DNA of 64,000 nucleotides, taken from assembly GCA_026706075.1 (NCBI GenBank), contig JAPOZM010000031.1, positions 124,001-188,000 on the forward strand, in the 5' to 3' direction. Position numbers and translations under genes: made by a program. The stretch is from Gemmatimonadaceae bacterium (GTDB lineage: Bacteria > Latescibacterota > UBA2968 > UBA8231). How positions within the stretch are numbered: position 1 is the stretch's first letter; every line of letters begins with the position of its first letter. Below, piece by piece: positions 24,235 through 33,067 of the stretch. Under the pieces are notes generated by a model. It saw nothing but the letters and a program-made list of their open reading frames with translations. It ran no database searches and was not told the origin of the DNA.

Positions 24235-24755
24235 AGGCCAGGCACCAGCCGGCGCCGATCACGGTGACCCACCCGGAGGAGGTGGACATGGCCCGGGTGC
24301 GGCTCTTCCGCGAGCCCCCGTGGATGCTGCGGCTCACCATCGACGGCGACCGGTCCTACACCCGCGTCAAGGTGGTTCGGGCGGCGCCCCTGTCCCATCC
24401 GAACCGCTATATCTCCCTCCTCGACGAGAAGGACGAGGAGGTGTGCATGATCTCTGACCTGAAGGAGATGGCCGAGGACATGCGCGCCATCGTCGAGGAG
24501 GAGCTGGACCGGCGCTACCTGACCTCCACGGTGCAGCGGGTCCTGTCCATGCGCAACGAGTTCGGCACCTCCTACTGGGACGTGGAGACGAACCGCGGCC
24601 GGCGGGAGTTCGTCGTGCAGAACGCGGCCGAGAGCGCCCAGTGGATGGGAGAGCACCGCCTGCTGCTGGTCGACGTGGACGGCAACCGTTTCGAGATTCC
24701 CGACCTGCGCGAGCTCGACAGGAAGAGTCTGAGCCTGGTCGAGATCGTCCTGTAG
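24231..24755 (+). CDS. DUF1854-family protein
   Basis: A 174-residue cytoplasmic protein from an ATG overlapping the second ABC gene's stop (ATGA). It starts with VRLFREPPWMLRLTIDGDRS and has the stretch PNRYISLLDEKDEEVCMISD and EFGTSYWDVETNRGRREF, which I recognise as DUF1854. In other bacteria (from memory) DUF1854 proteins accompany an ABC transporter and are sometimes annotated with cyanophycin metabolism; no cyanophycin gene is in this window. Tight coupling to the ABC pair makes it a likely accessory subunit. Confidence 0.7.
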   Translation: MKARHQPAPITVTHPEEVDMARVRLFREPPWMLRLTIDGDRSYTRVKVVRAAPLSHPNRYISLLDEKDEEVCMISDLKEMAEDMRAIVEEELDRRYLTSTVQRVLSMRNEFGTSYWDVETNRGRREFVVQNAAESAQWMGEHRLLLVDVDGNRFEIPDLRELDRKSLSLVEIVL

Positions 24756-24790
24756 TCGCCCACCATACAACCCCACCGGAGAGAGGCCCC

Positions 24791-25459
24791 ATGACCCGTA
24801 CGGACCCCGCCATCGTCGAGGCCCTGAGCCAGTTCGACTCCCCCACCCTCTTCAACGCCCTTGCGGAGATCACCGGCCTGCCCAACGAGGAGTACACCGA
24901 CCACACCATCCGTTGCCTGCTTCCGGACCTCGGGCCGGCGGTGGGCTACGCGGTAACCGCCGAGGTCACGACGAACGACCCGGACTCGCCCGGAATCCCC
25001 TGGACCGACTACTACGAGGGCCTGGAGGCTTTCGACGGACCCATGGTCACGGTCCTTCAGGACGTGGACTCGCGGCCGGGACGGGGCGCCTGCATCGGCG
25101 ACGGCATGGCCGCCCTCCACAAGCGGCTGGGCGTGGCCGGAGCCATCGTCCACGGCACCGCCCGCGACCTGCCCGGGATCCGGCGCTTCGGACTGCCGGT
25201 GTGGGCGTGGGGAGCCGTTCCCGGCCACGGCGTCTTCCACCTGGTACGCTGCGGGGGCTCGGTGACCGCCGGACAGCTGCGGATCCAGGCGGGCGACCTG
25301 CTGATGGCCGATCTCGACGGCTGCGTGCGCATTCCGGTGAAGGACGCGGAAGAGGTCGTCAAGGTCGCCGGCGAAGTCCGCGAGATGGAGGCCGGCATCC
25401 ACGCCTTCTACAGCTCCCCCGACTTCACGGTGGCGGAAATGAAGAAGCGGAAGGGCTGA
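24791..25459 (+). CDS. RraA-like / HMG-CHA aldolase family protein
   Basis: A 222-residue protein of the RraA/4-carboxy-4-hydroxy-2-oxoadipate aldolase fold. The core motif is CIGDGMAALHKRLGVAGAIV followed by HGTARDLPGIRRFGLPVWA, matching the family's G...A...G..G.V..G..RD signature, in which the Arg-Asp pair binds substrate and metal in the aldolases. ATG start with GGAGAGAGG upstream. It may act on a small keto-acid. A role as RNase E regulator is less likely in this context. It follows the DUF1854 gene by 35 bases. Confidence 0.8.
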   Translation: MTRTDPAIVEALSQFDSPTLFNALAEITGLPNEEYTDHTIRCLLPDLGPAVGYAVTAEVTTNDPDSPGIPWTDYYEGLEAFDGPMVTVLQDVDSRPGRGACIGDGMAALHKRLGVAGAIVHGTARDLPGIRRFGLPVWAWGAVPGHGVFHLVRCGGSVTAGQLRIQAGDLLMADLDGCVRIPVKDAEEVVKVAGEVREMEAGIHAFYSSPDFTVAEMKKRKG

Positions 25460-25581
25460 GCCGGGGGCCCGGTTTCCCCTCCCTCTCCGGCCGGCGGACG
25501 ATCTTGACCGCTGCCCGGGGTTTGCACTCTATGTGGCTCGTCCGAGCAGCGCCGAGATTCCGCGACCCCACAGGGGGGACC

Positions 25582-28380
25582 ATGGGCACCAGGCATCCAT
25601 TCCTTGCGGCTCTCGCCGCCGCCGTCCTCTCCGTGGGAGCCCTCGCCCAGGAAGAGGCCGAAGAGAGGAGCGTCTACCAGATCGAGGCGGTCACGGTGAC
25701 GGGCTCGCGCATCAAGAGCGAGGAGAGCCTGTCGCCGGCGCCGATCGTGGTCCTCTCCACGGAGGAGATCCGGGCCCGGGGCCTGGCCTCCATCGGGGAT
25801 GTCCTGCAGACGCTCACCGTGCAGTCCAACGCCATCAACACCCAGGCCAACAGCGGCGGCGACGGCTCCACCCGCATCAGCCTGCGGGGCCTCGGCTCCC
25901 AGCGCACGCTGGTGCTGCTCAACGGCCGGCGCTACGTGGCCGGCGGCACCGGGGCCAACGGCTCCGTCGACCTGAACTCCATCCCCGCCTCCGTCATCGA
26001 GCGCATCGAGGTCCTCAAGGACGGGGCCTCGGCGGTCTACGGGTCCGACGCCGTGGGGGGCGTGGTGAACATCATCACCCGCTCCGGGATGGAGGGGCTC
26101 GACGTCGAGGTCTACGAGGGGATCTCCGGCGCCGGCGACGGGGAGGTCCGCGACGTCTCCGTGAGCTACGGCGTGCAGAGCGGCAAGGGCCACATCCTGT
26201 TCTCGGCCAGCTACCACGACCGCGAGCCGGTGTGGACCGGTGACCGCAGCTTCAGCCAGACCGACAAGGCCTACAACTGGGCCACCAACGACGGCTCCTT
26301 CTTCAAGAACGGCAGCTCGGCCACGCCCGAAGGCCACATCATCGACCGCCTCGGCGAGGTGGGCAACGAGGCCTGGCAGGCCCTCGTGGCGGCCACCGAC
26401 GACGCCGGGGACTACCACCTCGATCCGGATGAGGGATGGCGCCCCTTCAACCGGGCCGGGATCTCCTCCGACGGCAGCGGCGATCTCTACAACTACCAGC
26501 CCGAGAACTACCTCTACACGCCGCAGACCCGCTACAGCTCCTTCCTCGGCGGCTCCCGAAGTGTCGGCCCGGACATGACCGCCTTTTTCGAGATGCTCTA
26601 CACCAACCGCCAGTCGGATCAGAAGCTGGCCCCCACACCTCTGTTCATCCACTTCGAGGACATCTCGGTGTCGGCCGGCAACCGCTACAACGAGTTCGGC
26701 CGCGACTTCATCGACGTGCGCCGGCGCTTCGTCGAGGCCAGCAACCGCAACTACCTCCAGGACATCGACACCTTCCGCATGGTCCTGGGCCTGAACCACA
26801 AGCCCCTGGGCTACGACGGCGACCTGTCCTTCTCCTACGGACGCACGGAGGGCACCAACGTCAACGAGGGGCGTTTCATCCGCAGCAACCTGGAGAGGGC
26901 CCTCGGTCCGGACGAGGACTGCACCGGCGACTGCGTGCCGCTCGACATCCTCCACGGGGCCGGCACCATCACCCCGGAGATGCTGAGCTACATCCAGTAC
27001 ACGGGCATCGCCAGGGGGTATTCCCGGCAGCGGATCCTGCAGTACAACCTGACCGGCGACGTGACGAACCTGCCCGCCGGCGCCCTGGCCGCGGCCGTCG
27101 GCGCCTCCTGGCGCTGGGAGGCGGGAGCCTACATCCCCGATCCCCTCACGGCGTCGGGGAACACGACGGGCAGCAAGCAGGCGCCCACCGACGGCTCGTA
27201 CGAGGTCAGGGACGCGTACCTCGAGACCCGGGTGCCGGTGTACGGGTCGGAAGCGGTGAGCCTCGATCTCACGGCCGCCGCGCGCGTCTTCAGCTACGAC
27301 ACCTTCGGCTCGGGCTTCACCTATGAGGGCGGCTCGCACGTCCAGCTCCCGAGGGGGCTGGCTCTGCGGGCCACCATGTCCAACGCCTTCCGCGCCCCCA
27401 GCATCGGCGAGATGTTCCTCGGCTCCACCGATTCCTTCCCCCTGGTGAGCGATCCCTGCAGCACGGTGGATGAAGCCGGAACCGCCCGGGAGTTGACCGA
27501 GCAGCAGAAACGCAACTGCGCCGCCCGGGGCGTACCCGCCGACTTCGAGGACTCGCGGGCGCAACTGGCGGCCAAGTTGGGGGGATCGGCCGACCTGGAT
27601 CCGGAGAAGGCCGACATGTTCACGGCGGGCATCGTCTATCAGCCCGGGTTCGTGGACGGCCTCGATCTGACCGCGGACTACTACACCGCCACCATCATGG
27701 ACGAGATCGCCGCCCTGGGGGCCGGCCTCATCCTGAGCAACTGCTACTCCCAGGAATCGCCCTCCCACTGCGACCGGGTGATACGCGACGACAACCACCT
27801 GATCCGGCAGATCCTGAACCCCGCCGACAACATCGGCGAGACCGAGACCAGCGGCGTGGATCTGGGCATCCATCACGTGGCCGACCTGCCCTTCGGGGGC
27901 ATTCTCTCGACGCAGCTGGCGAGCAACCTGCTGCTCGACTACGACGTGACCCTGCCCACGGCGAAGCCGGACAGTACCGTAGTGGTCAAGGGCAAGGGCT
28001 ACTACGACCTCGGGGTGTTCCCGGACTGGCGGCACAACGCCTCGGTGACCCTGGCCAAGGCGCGGTACTCCGTGGGGCTCAGTTGGCGGTACGTGGGCGG
28101 TTTCCGGGAATGCGAGGACGACGACTGCAAGGGCTTCTACCGCGAGGACGTCGAGAGAGAGCCCCCGAGCCGCGAGGTCGACGCCAACAGCACCTTCAAT
28201 CTGCACGCCTCCTGCAAGCTGAACACCGACCTCGGCGAATCGGTGCTGACCGTCGGCATCAACAACCTGCTCGACCAACCGCCGGCGGTGATCTTCAACG
28301 GCTTCCTCGGCACCTCCGACTCCAACACCTACGACTTCCTGGGCCGCTACATGTACGTGCGCCTGTCCTTCTCCCGGTAG
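25582..28380 (+). CDS. TonB-dependent outer-membrane receptor
   Basis: A 932-residue receptor. The ATG with CAGGGGGGAC upstream gives a Sec signal (MGTRHPFLAALAAAVLSVGA, cleaved near ALAQ). The plug domain begins YQIEAVTVTGSRIKSEE, with ISLRGLGSQRTLVLLNGRRY and IERIEVLKDGASAVYGSDAV, typical TonB-receptor plug motifs. The rest is a beta-barrel ending YMYVRLSFSR, with AFRAPSIGEMF inside. Cys residues occur in the CSTVDEAG and NCAARG loops. The ligand is unknown; the context suggests organic substrate uptake rather than a clear siderophore. A possible promoter lies at 25504-25532. Confidence 0.93.
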   Translation: MGTRHPFLAALAAAVLSVGALAQEEAEERSVYQIEAVTVTGSRIKSEESLSPAPIVVLSTEEIRARGLASIGDVLQTLTVQSNAINTQANSGGDGSTRISLRGLGSQRTLVLLNGRRYVAGGTGANGSVDLNSIPASVIERIEVLKDGASAVYGSDAVGGVVNIITRSGMEGLDVEVYEGISGAGDGEVRDVSVSYGVQSGKGHILFSASYHDREPVWTGDRSFSQTDKAYNWATNDGSFFKNGSSATPEGHIIDRLGEVGNEAWQALVAATDDAGDYHLDPDEGWRPFNRAGISSDGSGDLYNYQPENYLYTPQTRYSSFLGGSRSVGPDMTAFFEMLYTNRQSDQKLAPTPLFIHFEDISVSAGNRYNEFGRDFIDVRRRFVEASNRNYLQDIDTFRMVLGLNHKPLGYDGDLSFSYGRTEGTNVNEGRFIRSNLERALGPDEDCTGDCVPLDILHGAGTITPEMLSYIQYTGIARGYSRQRILQYNLTGDVTNLPAGALAAAVGASWRWEAGAYIPDPLTASGNTTGSKQAPTDGSYEVRDAYLETRVPVYGSEAVSLDLTAAARVFSYDTFGSGFTYEGGSHVQLPRGLALRATMSNAFRAPSIGEMFLGSTDSFPLVSDPCSTVDEAGTARELTEQQKRNCAARGVPADFEDSRAQLAAKLGGSADLDPEKADMFTAGIVYQPGFVDGLDLTADYYTATIMDEIAALGAGLILSNCYSQESPSHCDRVIRDDNHLIRQILNPADNIGETETSGVDLGIHHVADLPFGGILSTQLASNLLLDYDVTLPTAKPDSTVVVKGKGYYDLGVFPDWRHNASVTLAKARYSVGLSWRYVGGFRECEDDDCKGFYREDVEREPPSREVDANSTFNLHASCKLNTDLGESVLTVGINNLLDQPPAVIFNGFLGTSDSNTYDFLGRYMYVRLSFSR

Positions 28381-28426
28381 GGATCCGCCCGGCCGCGGCC
28401 TCGCCGAGACTCCGGCCCCGACTCCC

Positions 28427-29179
28427 TTGAACCGATTCCACCGCGCCAACAGGGACCGCTGGAACCTGGCCTCCACCGCCTACGCGGCGATGCACGACCC
28501 GCGCGCCAGGTGGCGGCAGCCTGAAGAGGTCTTTCTCGAGCGGGAGCTCGACCTGATCGGGCCGATCGAAGGCCGGCAGGTCTGCGTTCTGGGCAGCGGC
28601 GACAACCTCGCCGTCTTCGCCTTCGCCGGCATGGGCGCACAGGTCACCTCGGTGGACATCTCCCCGGGCCAGCTGGCGGTCGCCCGGGACCGCGCCGGCG
28701 AGCTGGGCCTCGAGGTCGAGTTCGTCGAAGCGGACGTCACCGACCTCGCGGTCCTGGAGAGCGGGCGCTTCGACCTCGCGTACACGGCGGATCACGTCGG
28801 CGTCTGGGTCTCGGACCTGAGACGGTTCTACCGCGAGGCGATCCGCATCCTGCGCCCCGGGGGGCTCTTCCTCGTCACCGAGTACCATCCCTTCCGGCGC
28901 ATCTGGAGGGATCGGGAGGACCGGCTGGAGCTCGCGTGCAGCTACCACGACAACGGTCCCCACGAGTACGACGTCTCCGGGGATCTGCAGCGGGAGATGC
29001 CGGACGGGGCCCGTCAGTACGAGTTCCACTGGACCGTCGCCCAGTACCTGAACGCCGTCATCGAGCAGGGAGCCGACCTGGTCCGGTTCGACGAAATCGG
29101 CGAGGATGCCGAGTCCTGGGAGCACGCCCCCCTCGAGGGACTGCCCCGGAAACTCCTCATCGCGGGGCGGAAGCGTTGA
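28427..29179 (+). CDS. Class I SAM-dependent methyltransferase A
   Basis: A 250-residue Rossmann methyltransferase from a TTG start. Motif I reads VCVLGSGDNLAVFAFAGMGA, the acidic turn follows in VTSVDISPGQLAVARDRA, and the methylase motif is IRILRPGGLFLVTEYHPF. The N-terminal RANRDRWNLASTAYA is a typical helical cap. The substrate is unknown. It is the first gene of a run of closely spaced plus-strand genes (two methyltransferases, PhyH, epimerase-like) and overlaps the next gene by four bases. Confidence 0.8.
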   Translation: MNRFHRANRDRWNLASTAYAAMHDPRARWRQPEEVFLERELDLIGPIEGRQVCVLGSGDNLAVFAFAGMGAQVTSVDISPGQLAVARDRAGELGLEVEFVEADVTDLAVLESGRFDLAYTADHVGVWVSDLRRFYREAIRILRPGGLFLVTEYHPFRRIWRDREDRLELACSYHDNGPHEYDVSGDLQREMPDGARQYEFHWTVAQYLNAVIEQGADLVRFDEIGEDAESWEHAPLEGLPRKLLIAGRKR

Positions 29180-29892
29180 CGCGCGACTGGTTCGAGAGTC
29201 TCCACGACGACCTGTGGCTCCGCCCTGACGAGGGCGGCGAGGCCGAGGCGGACGCCCTCCGCCGCATGTTGCGGATCCGCAAGGGGCAGCGTCTCCTGGA
29301 TGCTCCCTGCGGCGCCGGACGCGTCGCCCTTCCCCTGGCGCGGCACGGGGTGCAGGTCGTCGGCCTCGACCTGCGGCGGGCCTTCATCGCCCGCGGCCGG
29401 CGGCGTCTCGGGAAGGAGGGAGTGCAGGCCGATCTCCGGTGCATGGACCTGCGCTCCATCGAGTTCGAGGACGAGTTCCACGCCGTGTGCAACTGGTTCA
29501 ACAGCTTCGGGTACTTGTCCGACGGCGAGAACGCAGACGTGGCCCGGCGCTTCGCCCGCGCCCTGCGCCCGGGAGGGCGGCTCCTGATCGACCAGCTGAA
29601 CCGCGAGCGGATCCTGCGCAACTTCAGGCCCGAGGGCCTCAAGCACGGCGTGCGCATGCTCTCCCGGTGGGACGCGCGGCAAGAGCGCATTGGCGTGCAG
29701 CGCGTGATCCCCGGGATCCCGAGGAACGAGAGCCGATCCTCCCAGCGCCTCTACACGCCGGCGCAGATGGGCAGACTCCTCGCCGCGGCGGGGCTCGAGG
29801 TGGAGTCCGTTCACGGCTCCCTGAACCAGGAGCCCTACCATCGGGGCAGCGACCGCATGATCGTCGTCGCCAGAAAGGCCTGTGATGACTGA
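29176..29892 (+). CDS. Class I SAM-dependent methyltransferase B
   Basis: A 238-residue methyltransferase from a TTG overlapping the previous stop (TTGA). It has motif I LLDAPCGAGRVALPLARHG, the acidic turn VVGLDLRRAF, CNWFNSFGYLSDGEN as a motif IV-like loop, and RALRPGGRLLIDQLNRE. The C-terminal half resembles methyltransferases whose substrates bind a mixed beta-sheet. It is distinct from the neighbouring MTase A, so the pair probably acts sequentially or on two sites. The acceptor is unknown. Ends inside the following PhyH gene. Confidence 0.82.
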   Translation: MTRDWFESLHDDLWLRPDEGGEAEADALRRMLRIRKGQRLLDAPCGAGRVALPLARHGVQVVGLDLRRAFIARGRRRLGKEGVQADLRCMDLRSIEFEDEFHAVCNWFNSFGYLSDGENADVARRFARALRPGGRLLIDQLNRERILRNFRPEGLKHGVRMLSRWDARQERIGVQRVIPGIPRNESRSSQRLYTPAQMGRLLAAAGLEVESVHGSLNQEPYHRGSDRMIVVARKACDD

Positions 29893-30655
29893 CACCCGCG
29901 AACCCGGCGCCCCGGCGGAGGCGCACCTGGCGCAGTACCGCGACGAGGGCTTCTGCCTGATCGAGGGGCTGATCCCGGCCGACCTGGTCGAGGCCGCGCG
30001 CCGGCGGACCATGGAGCTGGCCCGGGGCCTGGCCGACTGGCCGGCGAGGCACTTCCAGGTGCTCGACCCGGCGCGGTACGAGTCTCCCGGGGGCCAGCCG
30101 CTCCCCGGCGGCATCCAGCAGCCGGCCAGCCAGGAGAACGTCTTCGCCCGCATCGCCGACCACCCGCGCCTGGCAGCGGCCATGGCGGCCCTGCTGGTCG
30201 GGCCGGTGGAGCGCTACACCGACCAGCTCGGCGTCAAGCACGCCGCGGTCGCCGAGGAGCAGGGGGGCCGCAGCTACTTCCACCAGGACTCGTTCTACTG
30301 GAAGATCGCCCCGGAGCTGGGCTGCAACTGCTGGATCCCCCTGACGGAGGTCGCCGCGGAGGCCAGCGCCCTGGCGGTGATGCCGGCCAGCCACCGGGGC
30401 TGGCGCCTCGTCGACCACGAGTCCTACTACGACGATCCACCCATGGGCCGCATGGACGACGACGGGTTCAAGCCCTTCAAGCGCCACCGGGTCCCTCCGG
30501 ACCAGGTCGACGCTTCCCGCGAGAGGCTGATCGCCACGAGGCCGGGCGACGGCCTGTTCTTCACCAACTACACCTGGCACCGCAGCGAGCCCAACCGCAG
30601 CGGCCGGACCCGGGCCTTCTACGCCATTGCCTACCAGCGCCGCACCCCGGGTTGA
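29885..30655 (+). CDS. Phytanoyl-CoA dioxygenase (PhyH) family protein, copy 2
   Basis: Fe(II)/2-oxoglutarate oxygenase of 256 residues; the ATG at 29885 (or GTG at 29882) overlaps the methyltransferase stop. The HxD iron pair is in YFHQDSFYWKI. The typical NCWIPLTEVAAEASALAVMP-ASH segment follows. The distal His and 2-oxoglutarate Arg are in WHRSEPNRSGRTRAFYAIA. It sits in a coupled row with two methyltransferases, which suggests stepwise tailoring of one substrate, unlike the other two PhyH genes. Substrate unknown. Confidence 0.87.
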   Translation: MTDTREPGAPAEAHLAQYRDEGFCLIEGLIPADLVEAARRRTMELARGLADWPARHFQVLDPARYESPGGQPLPGGIQQPASQENVFARIADHPRLAAAMAALLVGPVERYTDQLGVKHAAVAEEQGGRSYFHQDSFYWKIAPELGCNCWIPLTEVAAEASALAVMPASHRGWRLVDHESYYDDPPMGRMDDDGFKPFKRHRVPPDQVDASRERLIATRPGDGLFFTNYTWHRSEPNRSGRTRAFYAIAYQRRTPG

Positions 30656-32138
30656 CCCGGCCCCGCCGGTCCTCCTCACCGGCGCCACGGGCTACATCGG
30701 CGGCCGGCTGTTGCGGGTGCTGGAAGAGGCGGGACACCGCGTCCGCTGCCTGACGCGGCGTCCCGAGGCCCTCCGGGACCGCGTCGCCGCGGCGACGGAG
30801 ATCGTCGAGGGCGACGTCCTCGACCGGGACAGCCTGAGGGGGCGGATGGACGGAGTGCGGACGGCCTTCTACATGGTCCACTCCATGGGGTCGAGGGGCG
30901 ACTTCGTGGAGCAGGACCGCCGGGGGGCCCGCAACTTCGGCGAGGAGGCGGGCCTCGCCGGGGTCAAGCGCATCATCTACCTCGGCGGACTCGGCGAAGG
31001 GAGCGAGCAGCTCTCCCCCCATCTCAGGAGCCGCCTGGAGGTCGCCGACATCCTCCGGGAGTCGGGGGGCCAGGTCCTCGAGTTCCGCGCTTCCATCGTC
31101 ATCGGCTCGGGCAGCCTCTCCTTCGAGATGATCCGGTCTCTCGTGGAGCGGCTCCCCCTCATGGTGACCCCGAAGTGGGTGGATGTCACCGCCCAGCCCA
31201 TCGCGATCGAGGACCTGCTGCAGTACCTGTCCGCCGCCCTCGACCTGGAAGGCGAGGAGCACGAGGTCTTCGAGATCGGAGGCCCGGAGTCCGTCTCCTA
31301 CGGCGATCTGATGCGGGAGTACGCGCGCCAGCGCCAGCTCCGCCGCCTGAGGGTTCCCGTCCCCTTCCTGACGCCGGGTCTCTCCAGCCTGTGGCTCGGC
31401 CTGGTGACCCCCGTCTTCGCCAGGGTCGGGCGCAAGCTCATCGACAGCATCCGCCACCCCACCGTCGTCCGCGGCGACGGGGCCCTGCGGGCCTTTCCCC
31501 ATATCCGGCCCCTGGGATTCCGCGAAGCGATTGCCGGCGCCCTCCGCAACGAGGACCGGGAGTGGGCGCAGACCCGCTGGTCCGACTCCCTGGCCGCCGG
31601 CGGGGAGGCCCGCGACTGGGGCGGCGTGCGCTTCGGGAACCGCCTCGTCGACTCCCGCACGGTGCGCGTGGATCACCCTCCGGCCGCGGCCTTCAGGCCC
31701 GTCCGGCGGATCGGCGGCACCACCGGCTGGTATTTCGGCACCTGGTTGTGGAACCTGCGCGGCCTTCTGGACCTGGCCGCCGGCGGCGTCGGCATGCGCC
31801 GGGGCCGGCGCGACCCCGATACTCTCGCGGCCGGCGATGTCCTTGATTGCTGGCGGGTCGAGATGCTCGAGCCGAACCGCCGCCTGCGGCTGCTGGCCGA
31901 GATGAAGCTGCCGGGACGAGCCTGGCTGGAGTTCGTGGTCGAAGGGGACGAGACGACCTCGACCATCCGTCAGACGGCGATCTTCGATCCCGCGGGGCTC
32001 CTCGGACTGGCCTACTGGTACGCCGTCTGGCCGCTGCACCGCCTCGTCTTCTCGGGCATGCTCGCCGGTATCGCTGATGCGATCCCAAGGCTCGAGGCCG
32101 AAGGAAAGCCCGAGGCCCCGGACCCCTTGCGGGCCTGA
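30627..32138 (+). CDS. NAD(P)-dependent epimerase-like protein fused to a SRPBCC/DUF2867-like domain
   Basis: Two-domain protein of 503 residues from a TTG that overlaps the dioxygenase by 29 bases (start uncertain). Residues 8-290 are an atypical SDR with VLLTGATGYIGGRLLRVLEE and the segment RIIYLGGLGEGSEQLSPHLR. The C-terminal third (RFGNRLVDSRTVRVDHPPAA onward) matches what I know as DUF2867, an SRPBCC-like ligand-binding domain with IGGTTGWYFGTWLW. Such fusions are widespread and uncharacterised. Coupled to the MTase/PhyH genes upstream. Confidence 0.8.
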   Translation: MPTSAAPRVDPAPPVLLTGATGYIGGRLLRVLEEAGHRVRCLTRRPEALRDRVAAATEIVEGDVLDRDSLRGRMDGVRTAFYMVHSMGSRGDFVEQDRRGARNFGEEAGLAGVKRIIYLGGLGEGSEQLSPHLRSRLEVADILRESGGQVLEFRASIVIGSGSLSFEMIRSLVERLPLMVTPKWVDVTAQPIAIEDLLQYLSAALDLEGEEHEVFEIGGPESVSYGDLMREYARQRQLRRLRVPVPFLTPGLSSLWLGLVTPVFARVGRKLIDSIRHPTVVRGDGALRAFPHIRPLGFREAIAGALRNEDREWAQTRWSDSLAAGGEARDWGGVRFGNRLVDSRTVRVDHPPAAAFRPVRRIGGTTGWYFGTWLWNLRGLLDLAAGGVGMRRGRRDPDTLAAGDVLDCWRVEMLEPNRRLRLLAEMKLPGRAWLEFVVEGDETTSTIRQTAIFDPAGLLGLAYWYAVWPLHRLVFSGMLAGIADAIPRLEAEGKPEAPDPLRA

Positions 32139-32170
32139 CCCCATCATCCGACCGATCGAGAGACCGGAAC

Positions 32171-33067
32171 ATGCCAGGGCCCGCTCCAGACCATCGCCGC
32201 CCCTTGGAGAAGTGGGCGGACGTGCGCTCCCTGAGGAAGCGGTACCTCGACTGGGGCGGCGGCGGCGATCCCGTGCTCGCCCTGCACGGGCTGGCCTCCT
32301 CGGCCCACTGGTACGACCTCCTGGCTCCCGAGCTGCGGGAGCGGTTCCGGATCATCGCGCCGGACCAGCGCGGCCACGGCCGTACGACCCAGGCTCCCGA
32401 CGGCTACGACGGGCCCTCGGTCGCCGCCGACGCCGTGGGGCTGCTCGACGTCCTGGGCCTCGAGCGGGCAATCCTCTTCGGGCACTCGTGGGGCGGTAAC
32501 GTGGCCGTCGCCACGGCGGTCCACTTCCCCGAGCGGGTCCAAGCCCTGGTCCTGATCGACGGCGGATTCGTCGGTCCGCAGATGATGCCCGGCGCCACCT
32601 GGGAGGAGTTCAGCCGCAGGCTGGCGCCGCGAGACGTGTCGGGCACGCGGGCCGAGTTCCTGGCCCGTATCGGCGCCCAGCTCGCCGTCTGCTGGAACCC
32701 CGAGGTGGAGCGCATCGTACAGACCATGGTCCGCGACCGGGACGGCCTGACCCATGACATCCTGCGGCCCGAGAACCAGGCCCAGGTCATCCGCGCCCTG
32801 TGGGACGACCCTGTCACCGACGCCTGGCCGCGGCTGGGCTGCCCGACCCTGCTCGTGGCCGCCCGCCCCCCGGCGGAGGAGGCCCCCACCGACTTCGACC
32901 TCATGCGCGAGCGCATGATGGACCTGGCGGAGCGGGAGATCCCCAATGGCCGCATCCACTGGATCGCGGACACGATCCACGACATCGGCTACCACAAGCC
33001 GGCCGAGCTGGCCGGCGTCATCGTCGAGTTCCTGGAGGCGGCGCAAGCCGGCCCTGGAGTCCCATAG
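32171..33067 (+). CDS. Alpha/beta hydrolase
   Basis: A 298-residue hydrolase from an ATG. The oxyanion/HG motif is LALHGLASSAHWYDLL, then PDQRGHGRTTQ, and the nucleophile elbow is LFGHSWGGNVAVAT with Ser at about residue 108. A candidate catalytic His is in TIHDIGYHKP near the C-terminus. The sequence is of the epoxide-hydrolase/haloperoxidase type, with no Zn or signal peptide. The substrate is unknown. The adjacent P-loop gene starts at its last base. Confidence 0.85.
   Translation: MPGPAPDHRRPLEKWADVRSLRKRYLDWGGGGDPVLALHGLASSAHWYDLLAPELRERFRIIAPDQRGHGRTTQAPDGYDGPSVAADAVGLLDVLGLERAILFGHSWGGNVAVATAVHFPERVQALVLIDGGFVGPQMMPGATWEEFSRRLAPRDVSGTRAEFLARIGAQLAVCWNPEVERIVQTMVRDRDGLTHDILRPENQAQVIRALWDDPVTDAWPRLGCPTLLVAARPPAEEAPTDFDLMRERMMDLAEREIPNGRIHWIADTIHDIGYHKPAELAGVIVEFLEAAQAGPGVP

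Noticed and set aside
25504..25532. TTGACC and CTCTAT promoter before the TonB receptor
   Set aside because: The -10 is poor and the spacing only fits loosely; it was kept as a remark rather than a feature.
25408..28476. A 1022-codon minus-strand frame opposite the TonB receptor
   Set aside because: No motif or signal; the plus strand encodes a full receptor, so this is an antisense artefact of GC-rich codon use.
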